Source: Thermothelomyces thermophilus ATCC 42464 (taxonomy: Eukaryota; Ascomycota; Sordariomycetes; Sordariales; Chaetomiaceae). From it: 64,000 nucleotides of DNA. The notes under the pieces are model-generated. The model worked only from the letters and a program-made list of their open reading frames with translations, searched no databases and was not told the origin of the DNA. The position numbers were made by a program, and so were the translations under genes. Below are positions 1-11,645 of this stretch, piece after piece. The stretch lies in NCBI RefSeq assembly GCF_000226095.1, contig NC_016477.1:2046001-2110000 (forward strand), in the 5' to 3' direction. The first letter of the stretch is position 1, and every line of letters starts with the position of its first letter.

Positions 1-639
1 TATACGAATGCCGATATCACTTCCGCGACAAATTCGAAAACAATCACTAGCCGACCTAATAGGAAAACGGGGACAGAGGCTTGTACCCTATAGAATAGGT
101 CTATAATATAGGAAATAGAGTAGCCGAATTGCTCTAGAAGATCGAAGCCTGTGATCTAGGAAGCATTACGATAGTTCTAAGACGAGCCTGGCCTAGGCAC
201 TGCGGAACCGGACGAGACATATAGGACTCGTGCTAGAGCAACGATTGCCTCTATCATGCGGACAAAAAGAAATTACGAATTCGGGAGCTTCAGATGAAGC
301 TATGGCACATACGATGGAAAGCGGAACGGACCTAATAGTAGGAAGCCACAAGCACTTAATGGCTTACAGAAATGAGCACGATCGACGAAGCTGCTATTAG
401 CCAAACAACCGGAGAGGTCAGCACTGACCTGGGAAACAGGTCAGGGCCCTTCAAGGGGCCCGGAAACCATTAACGCCCACGTAGCGGCAAGTGGTAGCGT
501 AGTACAGGAGGAACTGGCGCAAGAGACCACTATACCGAGACCTCCCGGCAGAAACATAGGAAATCGCCGCAATCTTTGGATGACGGCGGCAAGACAAGCA
601 GCTATAGATAACAGCATAGTAGAAACAGCACGAAATGCT

Positions 640-3600
640 CGTACTAGTAGATAGTGGAGCAGAGATGAATCTGATTTCGCCGACACTTGTAAATCAGCTA
701 CAGATACCCTGGAGAATGAAGCGGAAGCATGGCATAGTCAAAGGGCCATTTCCGACGTAATAGGTATATAGGGAGACCAAACCGATCGATATCACTATGG
801 CAGGGAAGACTACAGTAGTCATATTTAGCATCGTGGACATAGGCAACGACAAAGACATGATATTGGGGTTACTATGGCATGAAGATTACGACCCGGACAT
901 CAGCTAGAAGAATGGTAGCCACCTACGACCCTAAACGGAGTCGTATTCGACCAGCGAGATAGGGAGCACACAAGGATCGCGAGCAGACGATGCTTAGAGA
1001 AAGGCATGTCCTACAGATCCACCGCAAGAGACAGACAGTGGCAGGCAGACCACTACGGACTCTAGAAGAAGCGGCATAACGATACCGACGTTACAACAGG
1101 AGGAACGAGCTGAATTGCCGATAGCTATTCTCTCCGTTGACGAATACGGAGCACTACAATAGGAGCAGTAGGTTGAGATAGGAGAAATCGCTAGTATCGC
1201 CATAGATAGAACCAAGTTCGTATACTACTAGAAAACCGAGAGACAAGACAAGACTAGGGAAGTACCGAAGGAATACGAAGGACACCTAGCATTCGAACCG
1301 AAGTATCTAGAAGGATTACCAGAACACGGCCTATAGGATTACGAGATCAAGCTCAAGGAAGGAGCACGACTAAAGTTCTTTAAGATTTACTATACGAGCT
1401 AGACATAGGACGAAGAACTTAAGCGATATTTGGAGGAGAACCTTCGAAGAGGACATATCCGCCTGTCGACATCGCCAACAGGCTACCTAATCCTGTTTAT
1501 GCCCAAGAAAGACGGAAAGCTACGGTTATACGTCGACTATCGGCAACTCAACGAACAGACCGTGAAAAATCGATACCCGTTACCGCTAATCTCACGGCTC
1601 CGAGATCAGTTGGCAGGAGCCTAATATTTCACGCGTCTTGACTTGCCATCGGCCTACAACCACATACGGATCAAAGAAGGCGACAAGTAGAAAACGGCCT
1701 TTAGGACACCTTATAGCCACTACGAGTACCTCATCATGCCATTTGGACTTACGAACGTACCGGCAACGTTCCAAGCCCTGATTGATCAAGCTATCCGACC
1801 CTTTCTCGACAAATTTACGGTATATTATCTCGACGATATACTCATCTTCTCTAAGACGATAGACGAACACCGGAAGTATATAAAAGCAGTGCTAGACGTG
1901 CTATACGCGTACAAGCTATTAGTCAACAAGGGAAAGAGCGAATTCCACGTCAGGAAAACGGTGTTTCTAGGATACGAGATATCCCTAGGACAAATCCGGA
2001 TAGAACCTTTAAAGGTTGAAGCTATCAAGAATTGGCTACGACCGACGTTAGTCATGGAAATACGAAGCTTCATCGGATTTGCAAACTTCTACCGGATATT
2101 TATCAGGAACTTTAGAGCGATCGCACGACCTTTATACGAACTCACTAAGAAGAATGCTAAATTCCAATAGGAAGAACAACACGAGCAAGCATTCACGTAG
2201 ATCCGGAACGCCATTACCGAAGACCTAGTACTAGTACTACCAGACCCCAAGAAGCCATTCGAGGTAGAAACGGACGCTTCAGACTACGCCATCGGAGGAC
2301 AATTGGGATAACAAGACAAACAAGGGAAGCTATATCTTATAGCCTTCTTTTTAAAGAAGCTCGATAGACCACGTCTTAATTATCTGATCTATGATAAGGA
2401 ACTACTTGCAATTGTCGAAGCTTTCAAGGAATAGCGACTATACCTTAGCGGCACGATTAAACCAGTATAAGTATATACAGATCACAAGAATTTGCGATAC
2501 TTCACGACGACAAAGGAACTCAACAGACAACAAATACGATAGGCAGAATTCCTCGCGGAATTTAACTTTGAGATCTGCTACAAGAAGGGCAAAGAGAACG
2601 TACGAGCAGACATCTTAAGTCGACGAACGGATCATACGGAAGGACAAACGGGAACGACACCACCGTTGTTCAAGGAACGGACAGACGGAACGCTGCATCA
2701 CGAGACGTAGACACCTATAGAAGATGATCCACTCGACTCGTTCCTCGAATGCTGCGTAATCTTTCGAGAAGAAAGGATCAACAAGGCATAGTATCAAGCA
2801 GCACCCGGACCAGTGGTACCTGACGGAGTGGAAGAAAAAGATGGGAAACTCTGGTACCGAGGTAAAGCATATATCTACGACAAAGATCAACAGCTACGGA
2901 TGATTCGAGAACTCTACAAGTCGAAACTCGGAGGACACAAAGGAGTCACGAAGACTGTCGTACAAGTCAAGAAACACTACGACTTTCCACAGTTAACGGT
3001 ATAAGTTAAGGAAGTTATACGGAGTTACGACATCTATAATCGAAGCAAAACGGCACGACATAAGCCGTATAGGCTACTTCAGCCACTGCTAACAGCTGAC
3101 AAACCATGGAGTTTAGTTACGATGGACTTCATCACGAAGCTGCCAGAATCCAAGGACACAGCCACAGGAGTGACCTACGACAGTATTCTTACTGTAGTAA
3201 ATCGCCTGACTAAGTAGGCATACTTCTTTCCCTACAAGGAGTCCTAGATAGCGGAACAGTTGGCAGACGTGACCTATCGGCAAGTTACATCAGTGCATAC
3301 TTGGCCGCAAGAATGGATCACCGACAGAGACACCAAATTCGCATCGAAGTTCTGGCAAGCGTTAATGCAACGATTAGGCGTTAATAGCAAGCTGTCAACG
3401 GCATATCACCTATAGACTGACAGACAAACGGAGCGACTAAACCAAGTTGTCGAGCAGTATCTCCGTTCTTACATCAACTACCAGCAAAACAACTAGGTCA
3501 TACTATTACCAATAGCACAACTTGCCTATAACACGACACCGACAGAAACGACCAAAGTCACACCGTTCTTCGCGAACTACGGATACAAAGCAAACCTTAG

Positions 3601-4219
3601 GCAAGGACCAGAAGTCACAGTGCCAAGAGCAGCAGTCAAAGCGGAACAAATGTACGCACTATATGAAAAGCTCAAAAAGGAACTCGAGTTTGTCAGAACC
3701 AGAATAAAGAACTACTATAATAAACACAGGCTCAAGGGACCTTGCCTAGAGAGGGGAGACAAAGTCTACTTGATTGCACGGAACTTACGAACCAAACGAC
3801 CAAGCACGAAGCTAGACTTCAAGAAGGTCAGACCCTTTGTTATCAAAGAACAAATTTTGACATCTAACTACCGACTATCGTTACTGTCATCTATACGACT
3901 ACGGACAGATGTTTTTTATATTTCACTTCTTGAACCAGTACCAAAGAGCGCCAAGGTTGCTACGCACATCGAAGCAGAGGACAAGGAAGAAGAATGGGAC
4001 GTCGAAGAAATTCTGGATTCACGCATTATCAACGGAGAACTACAATACCTGGTCAAATGGCTTAATTTTGGACCAGAAGACAACTCATGGGAACTAGTCA
4101 AGAACCTAAATTACCCTGAGAAGCTGGAGCAGTTCCACCGGCAGAATCCTAACCGGCCACAAGAACCGGCTCTAAAGCCTATTCCCCGACAGAAAAAGAG
4201 GGGAACCCGCCAGAATTAG
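640..4219 (+). pseudogene. E1 pol: protease, reverse transcriptase, RNase H, integrase, chromodomain
   Basis: A single damaged reading path. The aspartic protease motif DSGA is at 650-661. RT spans about 1380-2170, with PKKDGK, MPFGLTNVPATFQ and the catalytic YLDD near 1830. RNase H is at about 2245-2620 (ETDASDYAIGG). Integrase spans about 2930-3560, with the HKGVTK zinc-finger start, WITDRDTKF and TDRQTERLNQ. An uninterrupted stretch 3620-4219 carries the integrase C-terminus and a chromodomain at about 3985-4140 (EEEWDVEEIL, YLVKWLNF). In-frame TAG stops and Cys-to-Tyr changes in the zinc finger fit RIP, so the gene is dead. The chromodomain marks the chromovirus branch of Ty3/gypsy elements. 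Confidence 0.9.
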
Positions 4220-4433
4220 GACCGGGATCCAACCCGATCGACTCCCAATCAAGCACGTCAAAAGTACCTAACGCCTGAGCCTGACCCGTGAGGGTCTATG
4301 TCTCCGACATCGGCGGAGGAGTATCTAGTTCTTCCTCTTCCTCTAGACGAGCTATGCTACGACGAAAAACTTCGGCACTACGATCGCGCAGGGATTGCTA
4401 TAAACGACGTAATCGACTTAAACGGCTTAGCGT

Positions 4434-4775
4434 CTAAGCAAGCAGCGCCTCGGTCTCGGCAATCTCTTTCGAAACCTTCTCCTGCTCCGACAAATTCGAA
4501 AGGACTAAGACAGTCAGCAACCCAAGACTACGAAGGAAAACTACGAGGAACCTACAGGCATCCGCAATGTTCGGACCACTGCACTTCTTGCCCATACAAA
4601 CACAATTTTGGCACTTGTTCAAACCCTCTATTATCATACAACGCTTCCACGGCTTCACATTCCAACAATGCTCGCAAGGTATAGCGACTTTGTAACCCTC
4701 TCGCTCGATCTTGATCGCAATAGCGTGTCGTTCGCGCTTAAGATCGCGACGATTCCTGGGAATACGATCAGCCAT
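4434..4775 (-). CDS. E1 antisense ORF encoding a Zn2Cys6-like small protein (113 aa)
   Basis: This ORF is on the strand opposite to pol, between the chromodomain and the 3' LTR. It is open for 113 codons in a RIP-affected copy. A basic N-terminus of about 30 residues (rich in RNRR, KRER) is followed by cysteines spaced C-x2-C-x8-C-x8-C-x2-C-x6-C. This is close to the fungal Zn(II)2Cys6 binuclear cluster (C-x2-C-x6-C-x5-12-C-x2-C-x6-8-C). Counterparts lie at the same place and orientation in E3 and E5, and a truncated one is in E4. Function is unknown; DNA binding or an antisense regulatory role is inference. It overlaps a 128-codon plus-strand frame at 4298-4684 that I consider a shadow. Confidence 0.6.
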   Translation of the reverse strand: MADRIPRNRRDLKRERHAIAIKIEREGYKVAIPCEHCWNVKPWKRCMIIEGLNKCQNCVCMGKKCSGPNIADACRFLVVFLRSLGLLTVLVLSNLSEQEKVSKEIAETEALLA

Positions 4776-4890
4776 GACGAAAGGAGGTTAGCGGAAGAAG
4801 GACATTACCTATTGAGAAAGGGGATGTTAGTGGTATTTGAAACAAATCATAAGAAGCTTTCGGGTCGAAAGCCCTGAAGAGGGGGCATCG

Positions 4891-5342
4891 TATCACGAGC
4901 CAACCATATACCGCGACCCGGTAGGGTACAGCAGGCCGAATGAGCCACCAATCAAGAAGGGCACGAAGCGAGGCTGACACGGATCGCTAGGGAGCGCAGG
5001 CTACCACGAGCGAACAATTGCCAAAAGGGGAAAGATAGCGGAGGATAGCTAGCTACCAAAGGCGATCCAAAGACAGGATCGAAGAAGGCCATAAGCGATC
5101 AGGAAGAGTATATATACATGTAAATAGTCACTCGTTATGGTGGACTCTGGGAGTTCACCAGTGGTAACAATCACAATCACAGTACTTATACCAAGCATTG
5201 CTGATTACTGTAAGAGACAACTCTAAGTGTTGTTGTGAACCCTTTGGCTTCACCGAATCCCTCAGACGACCTGCCTGCTTGTCCCGCTTCACCCACCTCC
5301 GTCTGGACCCTTTCAGAAGAAGTCTGAGTTGGGTTCGTCACA
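4891..5342 (+). repeat. E1 3' LTR (452 bp, U3 type A)
   Basis: It starts TATCACG, two bases short of the family TGTCACG, right after a purine-rich GAAGAGGGGGCATCG. It ends TTCGTCACA. The 3' half (from about 5125) matches the R-U5 of every other copy. The first approximately 225 bp share no similarity with the other U3 types and retain CpA dinucleotides. A TATA-like run lies at about 5108-5116 and the predicted transcript start 11-mer AGTGGTAACAA at 5160-5170. Confidence 0.85.
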
Positions 5343-5439
5343 GTGGAGGAAATGGGCTACGGTACTCCTAGGCTTATAGGACCTCGAAGAGGCCCGGAAG
5401 GCCTGTAACGAGGGCGTGGTCTAGGATGCCCGAGTGCTA

Positions 5440-5900
5440 GACTACAAACCCTACTAGGATGCTCTAGAGCCAAGGCAGTGCTATAGGTGCTAGAGCTTTG
5501 GCTATACCTAGCGGTACTACTAGCGGCCGGCCCGTTATAGCCGTTACGGCGCAAAGGCCTACGGGGAGGGGGGGAAGACTAGGGAGGCCTAATGCCCTAC
5601 CTACTCTAACCAACTCCCTTACAGGTATACGGCCTGTAGGGGCCCCTATATAGCCTGGTATAGGGGCTGCCTAAAGAAAGTCGAAGCCTAGGAGAGAGCT
5701 AGGGAGGCCTACTAGTACAGACCCCGGACCTTCTAACCACTAGAGCAACCACACTAGAAGGTAGCCTTTAAGTTTAGCAGCCAGCTAGAGGATGACGACT
5801 ACTACCAAACCAGGGCTAAACGCCCCCGTAGGAGGCCTACCCTAGCCCAACAGGCGGCCAGGAGTGCCTTGTTCGATGCCCAACAGACCTGTATCTCCTT
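5440..5900 (+). pseudogene. LINE ORF1 (gag-like) C-terminal part with CCHC zinc knuckle
   Basis: Around 5479-5520 the frame reads C-Y-R-C, then x4, a position where CAC could have become TAT, then x4 and a Cys codon turned to Tyr. This is a RIP-damaged C-x2-C-x4-H-x4-C knuckle. A second, poorer knuckle follows. Such knuckles end the ORF1 protein of Tad-clade LINEs. The N-terminal part is not visible; it was lost or lies beyond E1. Confidence 0.6.
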
Positions 5901-5946
5901 TTTACAGCCCAGAACCCCCTCCCTCTTGTAGCCGGCTAAGGGGGTA

Positions 5947-8371
5947 ATGGCTATAGAGCCTACTACTACCACCGTGCCTTTATCCTTTGCCCTAGCTACC
6001 TCGAATGTAAATTAAGATCCTTTAGTAGAACACCTAAGGCAATAAACAGGCCCTTAAGGTCCTACTAGAGGAGGCCAATTACAACCTACTAGCCATCTAG
6101 GAACCGTAGATCAACCGGTTTATAGGGTTAATATACTACCCCTAGGCTTCGAAATACTACCTAGTCTACAAGCCTAAGGGCAAAGCGGCTATTCTAGTGG
6201 CTAAACAGTTTCTGGTTAGCTAGTAGAACTATTCGGTAGAAGAGAACTAGTATAGGGTAACCTTTCTAGCCCTAGGAGAGAAGGGGTTCGAACTCTAGTC
6301 AGTCTATAATAACAAGGGCGAACGGGCCCTCTTATAGGACCTGCTAGCCCTACCTTAGCTAACCTACCCCCTAGTTCTTATAGGGGACTTTAACCTCTAC
6401 TACCTAGTCTAAGACCTACTTAACAGGCTTAGCCTAGGGGCTAGGGACCTCCTTAGCCTTGTAGACTAGTGGGACCTCGACTTATATATACGCCCTATAG
6501 CTAGGTTACTAGGGCACCCTAAGGAGACTAACGTGGCCGGCCTTCTACGATAGACCTATTCTAGGCCTTAGCTAGGCTAGAAGTAACCTATAGGGATATT
6601 ATAGAACATAGGAAATCTGACCACTACCTATAGGCCCTAAACGTCTCCCTCTAGGGGACTAAAGGGCCTATACCGGCTAGTAAAGGGTAGGACTAGAAGA
6701 GCCTAGACAAGGAGGTCGCGCGGGCCGAGGTGGCCTATCTCCTACTCTAGCTTGGTAGGTAGGTATTGGCCCTGGCTAGGCCTGTTTTCCGGGGCCCGGA
6801 GGAGCTTCTATAGGCCTTCGATAGGTTTATAGAGGCCCTTAAAGAGATAGCTATAGTCTCGGCCCTGGTAAAGAAGGCCAGTATAGGTAGCAAACGAGCT
6901 CGATAGTAGACGAAGGAGGTTCGGGAGGCCCGGAAGAGAGCTAAGGAGGTAAAGAGGGCCTATAGGGGTACCTTAAACCCCTATATATAAGAGGTACTTC
7001 GGCAGGCCCTACGGGACCAGGCTAAGACCATTACGGCCGCGAAGACTAAGAGCTAGAGAGCTACGTTACGGGAGGCAACCAACTGGCCAGACCTACTATA
7101 GAGGCTAGAGAGGTGGGCAAGGCTATAAAGCTACCTACCGGTCGACCTCCTAAAGCTCCTAGCCTTCGAAGGAAGGCTTATAACCTACTAATAGAAGGCT
7201 AGAGCACTGGCCGATAAGTTCTTTCCGAACCTAGAAGTAGACCTATCGGATATCGACGACCCAGATCTGAATGACTACTAGGAGCCGAAGTTCGAAATAA
7301 GCTAGGAGGTTACAGTAGGCGAAGTTAAGGTAGTACTAGCTAGGGCGGCCCTATAGAAAGCCCTAAGAGAGGACCTCCTCTCTATAGGCTTATTAAAGGC
7401 CTATAGGCGGCCGCTCTACCGGATACTAGCTAAACTAGCCTTAGAGAGCCTATAGCTTAGCTGTTTCCTAGCCCGGTTTAAAAGGGCTAAGACAGTAGTC
7501 CTCTGTAAGCCTGGCAAACCCCTATAGGCCTACTTTACCCTGGGTAGCTATAGGCCTATAGCGCTCCTACTAATAGTAGGTAAGGTGCTAGAGGCTATAG
7601 TTACCTAAAAGGTAACGGCTATCGTAGAGGCCTATAGGCTTCTCCCGGCCGAGTAAATAGACAACCGGGAATATAGGTCTATAGAACTAGCTATTCGGCT
7701 TGTTATAGCTTAGGTTTAGGAGGCTTAGAGGTATAAGGCGGCTACCTCCCTCTTATAGCTCGATATCTTAGGGGCTTTTAATACTATTAACTATACCTGG
7801 CTATTAGCTACTTTACGGAGCTAGGGCTTCCTAAAGTGGCTAGTGGTCTAGGTTAGGGAGTGGCTATAGGATAGGGTGGCTATCCTTTACTTTGATAGCT
7901 AGGAAATAGAGGATATAGTAGTAAGGGCCGGGGTCCTATAGGGGTCACCCCTCTCCCCTATACTATTTATCCTCTATATAGCCTCCCTCTACCAGGCCAT
8001 TCGCTAGGCCAGCCCTATGGTCAGTTTAATAGGCTTTGCTGACGATACTAACCTCCTAGCCTTCGGGAGGGCTAAGGAGGCCTATAATGGTCAGCTACAG
8101 AGGGCCTAGAAGGCCTACTTCTAGTAGGCAAAGACCCGGGGTATAGCTTTTGCCCCGGAAAAGTACAAGCTTATCCACTTTAATAGGGGCCGGAAACAGT
8201 AGTCACGACCGCTAGAGCTCTTATAGCCCGGAGGGGATACTACTACTATAGCCCCCTTAAAGTCGGCCAGATTCCTTAGGGTCTAGCTAGACTAGAGGCT
8301 ATAGTAGGGCCCCTACTACACAAAGGTAGCTAAGAAACTAGAAACCTAGGAGTTTACCCTAACTAGGCTTA
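5947..8371 (+). pseudogene. LINE ORF2: endonuclease and reverse transcriptase, truncated by E2
   Basis: A possible start ATG lies at 5947. The APE-type endonuclease motif GDFN is at 6383-6394. The RT shows G-V-L-(stop)-G-S-P-L-S-P from 7931, where the stop replaces the usual Gln, and the catalytic F-A-D-D at 8035-8046. The frame is broken by numerous TAG codons. Coding similarity stops at 8371, where the E2 LTR begins, before the RNase H and C-terminal zinc region expected of ORF2. Confidence 0.8.
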
Positions 8372-8818
8372 TATTATAGATAAGCATATAGATGGCCTAG
8401 TAGGCTACAGCCAGGACGTAGGACATTCTAATAGCTAATTACTTAATAGACCAATTAGAAGATTATCACCGCCAAGACTAAGGTCTTCACTAGTAATAAT
8501 AACATATTACCATCGATAACGCGGAATTACGAAGTAAAAGGAAAAGTAGTACTAATGATAACTATTAAAGAAGGATAGACAATTATATATATATAGCTAG
8601 CTAGTTACTCGTTATAATAGACTCTAGGAGTTTACTAGTAATAGTAACTACAATTACAGTACTTATACTAAGTATTGCTAACTACTATAAGGAATAACTC
8701 TAGTGTTATTATAAACCCTTTGGCTTTACTAAATCCCTTAGATAACCTATACGCTTATCCTACTTAACCTACCTTTATCTAAACCCTTTTAGAAGAAGTC
8801 TAAGTTAGGTTCGTTATA
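8372..8818 (+). repeat. E2 5' LTR (447 bp, U3 type B)
   Basis: It starts TATTATAG, a mutated TGTCACGA, and ends CGTTATA, a mutated CGTCACA. It is collinear with both E4 LTRs and both E5 LTRs over its full length. It contains a TATA-like run at about 8586-8594 and the R-start 11-mer at 8637-8647. Confidence 0.85.
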
Positions 8819-8820
8819 TA

Positions 8821-8831
8821 TTACTATTACT
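8821..8831 (+). promoter_or_regulatory. E2 primer-binding site, self-primer type
   Basis: The 11-mer TTACTATTACT lies two bases inside the LTR. Undoing CpA/TpG to TpA changes gives TTGCTACCACT, complementary to the unmutated form of the R-start at 8637-8647 (AGTGGTAGCAA). Confidence 0.6.
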
Positions 8832-8845
8832 CTCTTTATTCTATT

Positions 8846-9560
8846 ATAGTTTAGAACGAAGGTGACTTTGACCTTGATATCGATATAGCTACTAACGTTA
8901 TAGCTAAATAGCTGCTTGCCTAGCTTAGGTAACTTTAGTAGCAGGTCTAGGAGTTAGACTAGAGAGATAAGGCTACTTAAGCTCGAATTAAGGAACTCGA
9001 GAACGGCGAAAAGCACTTACAGAAACTAGTTAACGAGGCTTATACTAAAATCAAGGCACTTAAGACTGCCAAAGCAAGCCGTATCGATTTATATATAAGA
9101 AAGACTTGCTAGTCTCTGATAGACCAAGTTAGCAGCCTCCTATACTATATAGTTTAGATAGGACATACTTAAGTCTTAGCTTAATGACAAGGCATTAATA
9201 TAACTATTTTATAATAGCTTAAAAGAAAAGGTTAAAGACAAGTTATATAAGTATAATCGGCCTAAGACTCTAGACAAATATATCATACAGGCTATTAAAA
9301 TTGACGATCGGCTCTATATATAGGAGTAGCAGAAACAAGGTCAAATAAATGGAACTATAGTCAAGGCTAACAATGAAAAAAATAGGTATATATTAGTACC
9401 TTATATAGGACACATCCTAGAGCTATAGATATAGACGTAACGCAGAAGCAGGACTAGAAGAAGACGACTAAAGATAAGTCTAATATTACCTACTATAACT
9501 ATAGAAAGAAAGGACATTACAAACGAGAATATCGAAGCCCGAAGAAAGAGTAGAAACTAG
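8846..9560 (+). pseudogene. E2 gag, internally deleted
   Basis: The start codon has become ATA (8846-8848). The N-terminal coiled-coil part is followed near 9085 by a jump to the segment that lies about 290 bp further on in E5. Most of the capsid core is therefore missing. The C-terminal zinc knuckle survives only as a damaged remnant near 9490-9530. Confidence 0.7.
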
Positions 9561-11179
9561 TCCCTAGAAAGGAAATTGCGGTCATTGACGAAACTACTAA
9601 GGATATTATCGAAGTAGTAGCTATAAGCTATGAAGATAGGGGTAATAATATAAATAGTCTTAGATATAATAGTAATGATAAAGATAAACAAATACCGTAC
9701 TCTAAGCTAGTTATTATAGATTTAGAAATAGGTATTACTAAATAGGATATAGTAAGAGAGTATATACTACCGATTTCGATTCTCCTAGTCTTAAGGTAAT
9801 AGGGTTTTATAGTTATATAGAGATAGGATAGATTATCGATAACTAATACCTAAGGAATCGAGAGACCTAGACCTAATGTTCTATTCCTCCAAGAACGAAT
9901 CGAATAGTACTATAATAAAGTTTTCCGGCTCAACATAGAACTATACGAATAGGATAGACGCTTAACTCGACTTGCTTAGCAAAGTAATAAGATAAGGGAC
10001 AAGATAAGGGAACTCTAACGTATTATAGAAACTATTAAAGGAGAATAGCCTATGATATATAATAGGCCTAATAGCTATACTAAGTATTTCAACGACTAGT
10101 AACTTAGCTATAATGTATAGAACCTAGAGCACTAGTTTATATATATAAACTATAGAAAAGACAAACGTATATAGGAAAACTATTAGAGAAAATATTCCTA
10201 CCTTAGTATTAAGGTACCTATAGTCTACGTATAGTAGGAAGGATTTAGGAAAGAGTTCTAATACCTTCCAGGCAACGTTATATAACTATACCCTCGATAC
10301 GAGGTATACGTATAAGTGCCCTGGTTCTAGTATATAGTATATAAATACTAATACTACTTTTACGATAAATTCGAAAATAATCATTAGCTGACCTAATGAG
10401 GAAATAAAGACAGAAGCCTCTACCCTATAGAATAGATCTATAATATAGAAAACAGAGCGGCCGAATTGCTCTAGAAGATCGAAGCCTATAATCTAGAAAG
10501 CATTATGGCAGTTCTAAAACAAGCCTAGCCTAGGTACTATAGAATAGAACAAAATATATAGGACTCGTGCTAGAGTAACGATTACCTTTACTATACGGAT
10601 AAAAAGAAATCGCGGATTCGGGAGCTTTAGATAAAGCTATAGTATATACGACGAAAAGTAGAACAGACCTAATAGTAAGAAGCTATAAGCACTTAATAGC
10701 TTATAGAAATAAGTACGATCGACGAAGCCGCTATTAGCCAAATAATCGAAGAGGTTAGCATTAACTTAGGAAACGGGTTAGGGCCTTTCGAGGGGCCCGA
10801 AAACCATTAACACCTATATAGTAGTAAGTAGTAGTATAGTATAGGAGGAACTAGTATAAGAGACTACTATATCGAGACTTCCTAGTGGAGATATAGGAAA
10901 TCGCTATAATTTTTAGGTAACAATGGTAAGACAAGCGACTATGGATAATAGTATAATAGAAATGGTATAAAATGCTTATACTAATAGATAGTAGAGTAGA
11001 GATAAACCTAATTTTGCTAATACTTATAAATTAGCTATAGGTATCTTAGAGAATAAAGCGGAAGTATAATATAGTTAAAGGGCCATTTCCGACGTAATAG
11101 ATATATAGGGAGACCAAACTAATTAATATTACTATAGTAAGGAAGACTATAGTAGTCGTATTTAGCATCATAGATATAG

Positions 11180-11618
11180 TATCACGATTTAGCTATATAA
11201 GGCGACCTAACAAGGCATACAAAACCAATTAGAAACCATAAGATCCAAGGACTAATTAGGAAGTGATCATAGTAATCGCACTTTGATCAAGGCAAGCACC
11301 CAAACAATGATCAAAGGAACGTAGCAGCGATTACACGATCAGAACCTAAGGGGGAACACTTAGGAATAAGGGAACCAGACAAATATATTAGATAGTTAGT
11401 CACTCGTTTTAATAGACTCTAGGAGTTTACTAGTAATAGTAACCTTACAATTATAATATTTATACTAAGCACCGTTATTAACTACTATAAGAGATAACCC
11501 TAGTGTTATTATAAACCCTTTAGCTTTACCAAATCCCTTAGACGACCTGCCTATTTGTCTTGCTCAATCTACCTTCGTCTAAACCCTTTTAAAAGAAGTC
11601 TAAGTTAGGTTTGTTATA
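11180..11618 (+). repeat. E3 5' LTR (439 bp, U3 type C)
   Basis: It starts TATCACG and ends TTGTTATA. The U3 (11180 to about 11395) is unlike the other U3 types and still rich in CpA, whereas the R-U5 half is thoroughly converted. The R-start 11-mer is AGTAATAGTAA at 11432-11442. Confidence 0.8.
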
Positions 11619-11620
11619 CG

Positions 11621-11631
11621 TTACTATTACT
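11621..11631 (+). promoter_or_regulatory. E3 primer-binding site, self-primer type
   Basis: TTACTATTACT lies two bases inside the LTR. Reversing RIP gives TTGCTACCACT, the exact complement of the deduced R-start AGTGGTAGCAA in this LTR and in the type D LTR (18577-18587). Confidence 0.6.
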
Positions 11632-11645
11632 CCCTTTGTTCTATT

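Larger units (their letters stand above)
1..5342 (+). mobile_element. Ty3/gypsy chromovirus-type LTR retrotransposon, copy E1 (5' part outside window)
   Basis: The window opens inside this element, in the region between gag and protease; the 5' LTR and gag lie upstream of base 1. In order it shows a protease motif, reverse transcriptase, RNase H, integrase, chromodomain, an antisense ORF and a 3' LTR ending at 5342. RIP damage is light: stops are mostly TAG, as expected from CAG or TGG, and several frames of 60-200 codons survive. The 3' flank at 5343 is LINE sequence, so the element probably sits in a LINE. No target duplication can be tested because the left end is missing. Confidence 0.9.
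5343..8371 (+). mobile_element. Tad-like LINE retrotransposon, 5' and central part, RIP-mutated
   Basis: A non-LTR element abutting E1 on the left and opened by E2 on the right. It shows an ORF1 zinc-knuckle tail, an AP-type endonuclease and a reverse transcriptase. CpA is almost absent while CpG persists, so it stays fairly GC-rich yet carries TAG stops throughout. The RNase H/C-terminal part is missing here; a LINE 3' end appears at 23769-24312. Confidence 0.85.
8372..11179 (+). mobile_element. Gypsy copy E2, 3'-truncated and heavily RIP-mutated
   Basis: It has a 5' LTR, a gag with an internal deletion, the gag-protease spacer region and the start of the protease region. It then stops where the LTR of E3 begins at 11180. 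The missing 3' part is not found beyond E3, so E3 did not simply insert into an intact E2, or later loss occurred. From about 9560 to 11179 the sequence follows the spacer and protease region of E4 with TAG stops in all useful frames. Confidence 0.8.

Noticed and set aside
441-686. 81-codon minus-strand frame over the E1 protease region
   Set aside because: It overlaps the DSGA-containing plus-strand frame and has no motif of its own.
5357-5554. 65-codon minus-strand frame in the LINE
   Set aside because: The plus strand shows the zinc knuckle at this place; the minus frame is a shadow.
8367-8371. GCTTA as a target duplication for E2
   Set aside because: No matching GCTTA follows any candidate 3' LTR (after 23768 the sequence is TAAAG).
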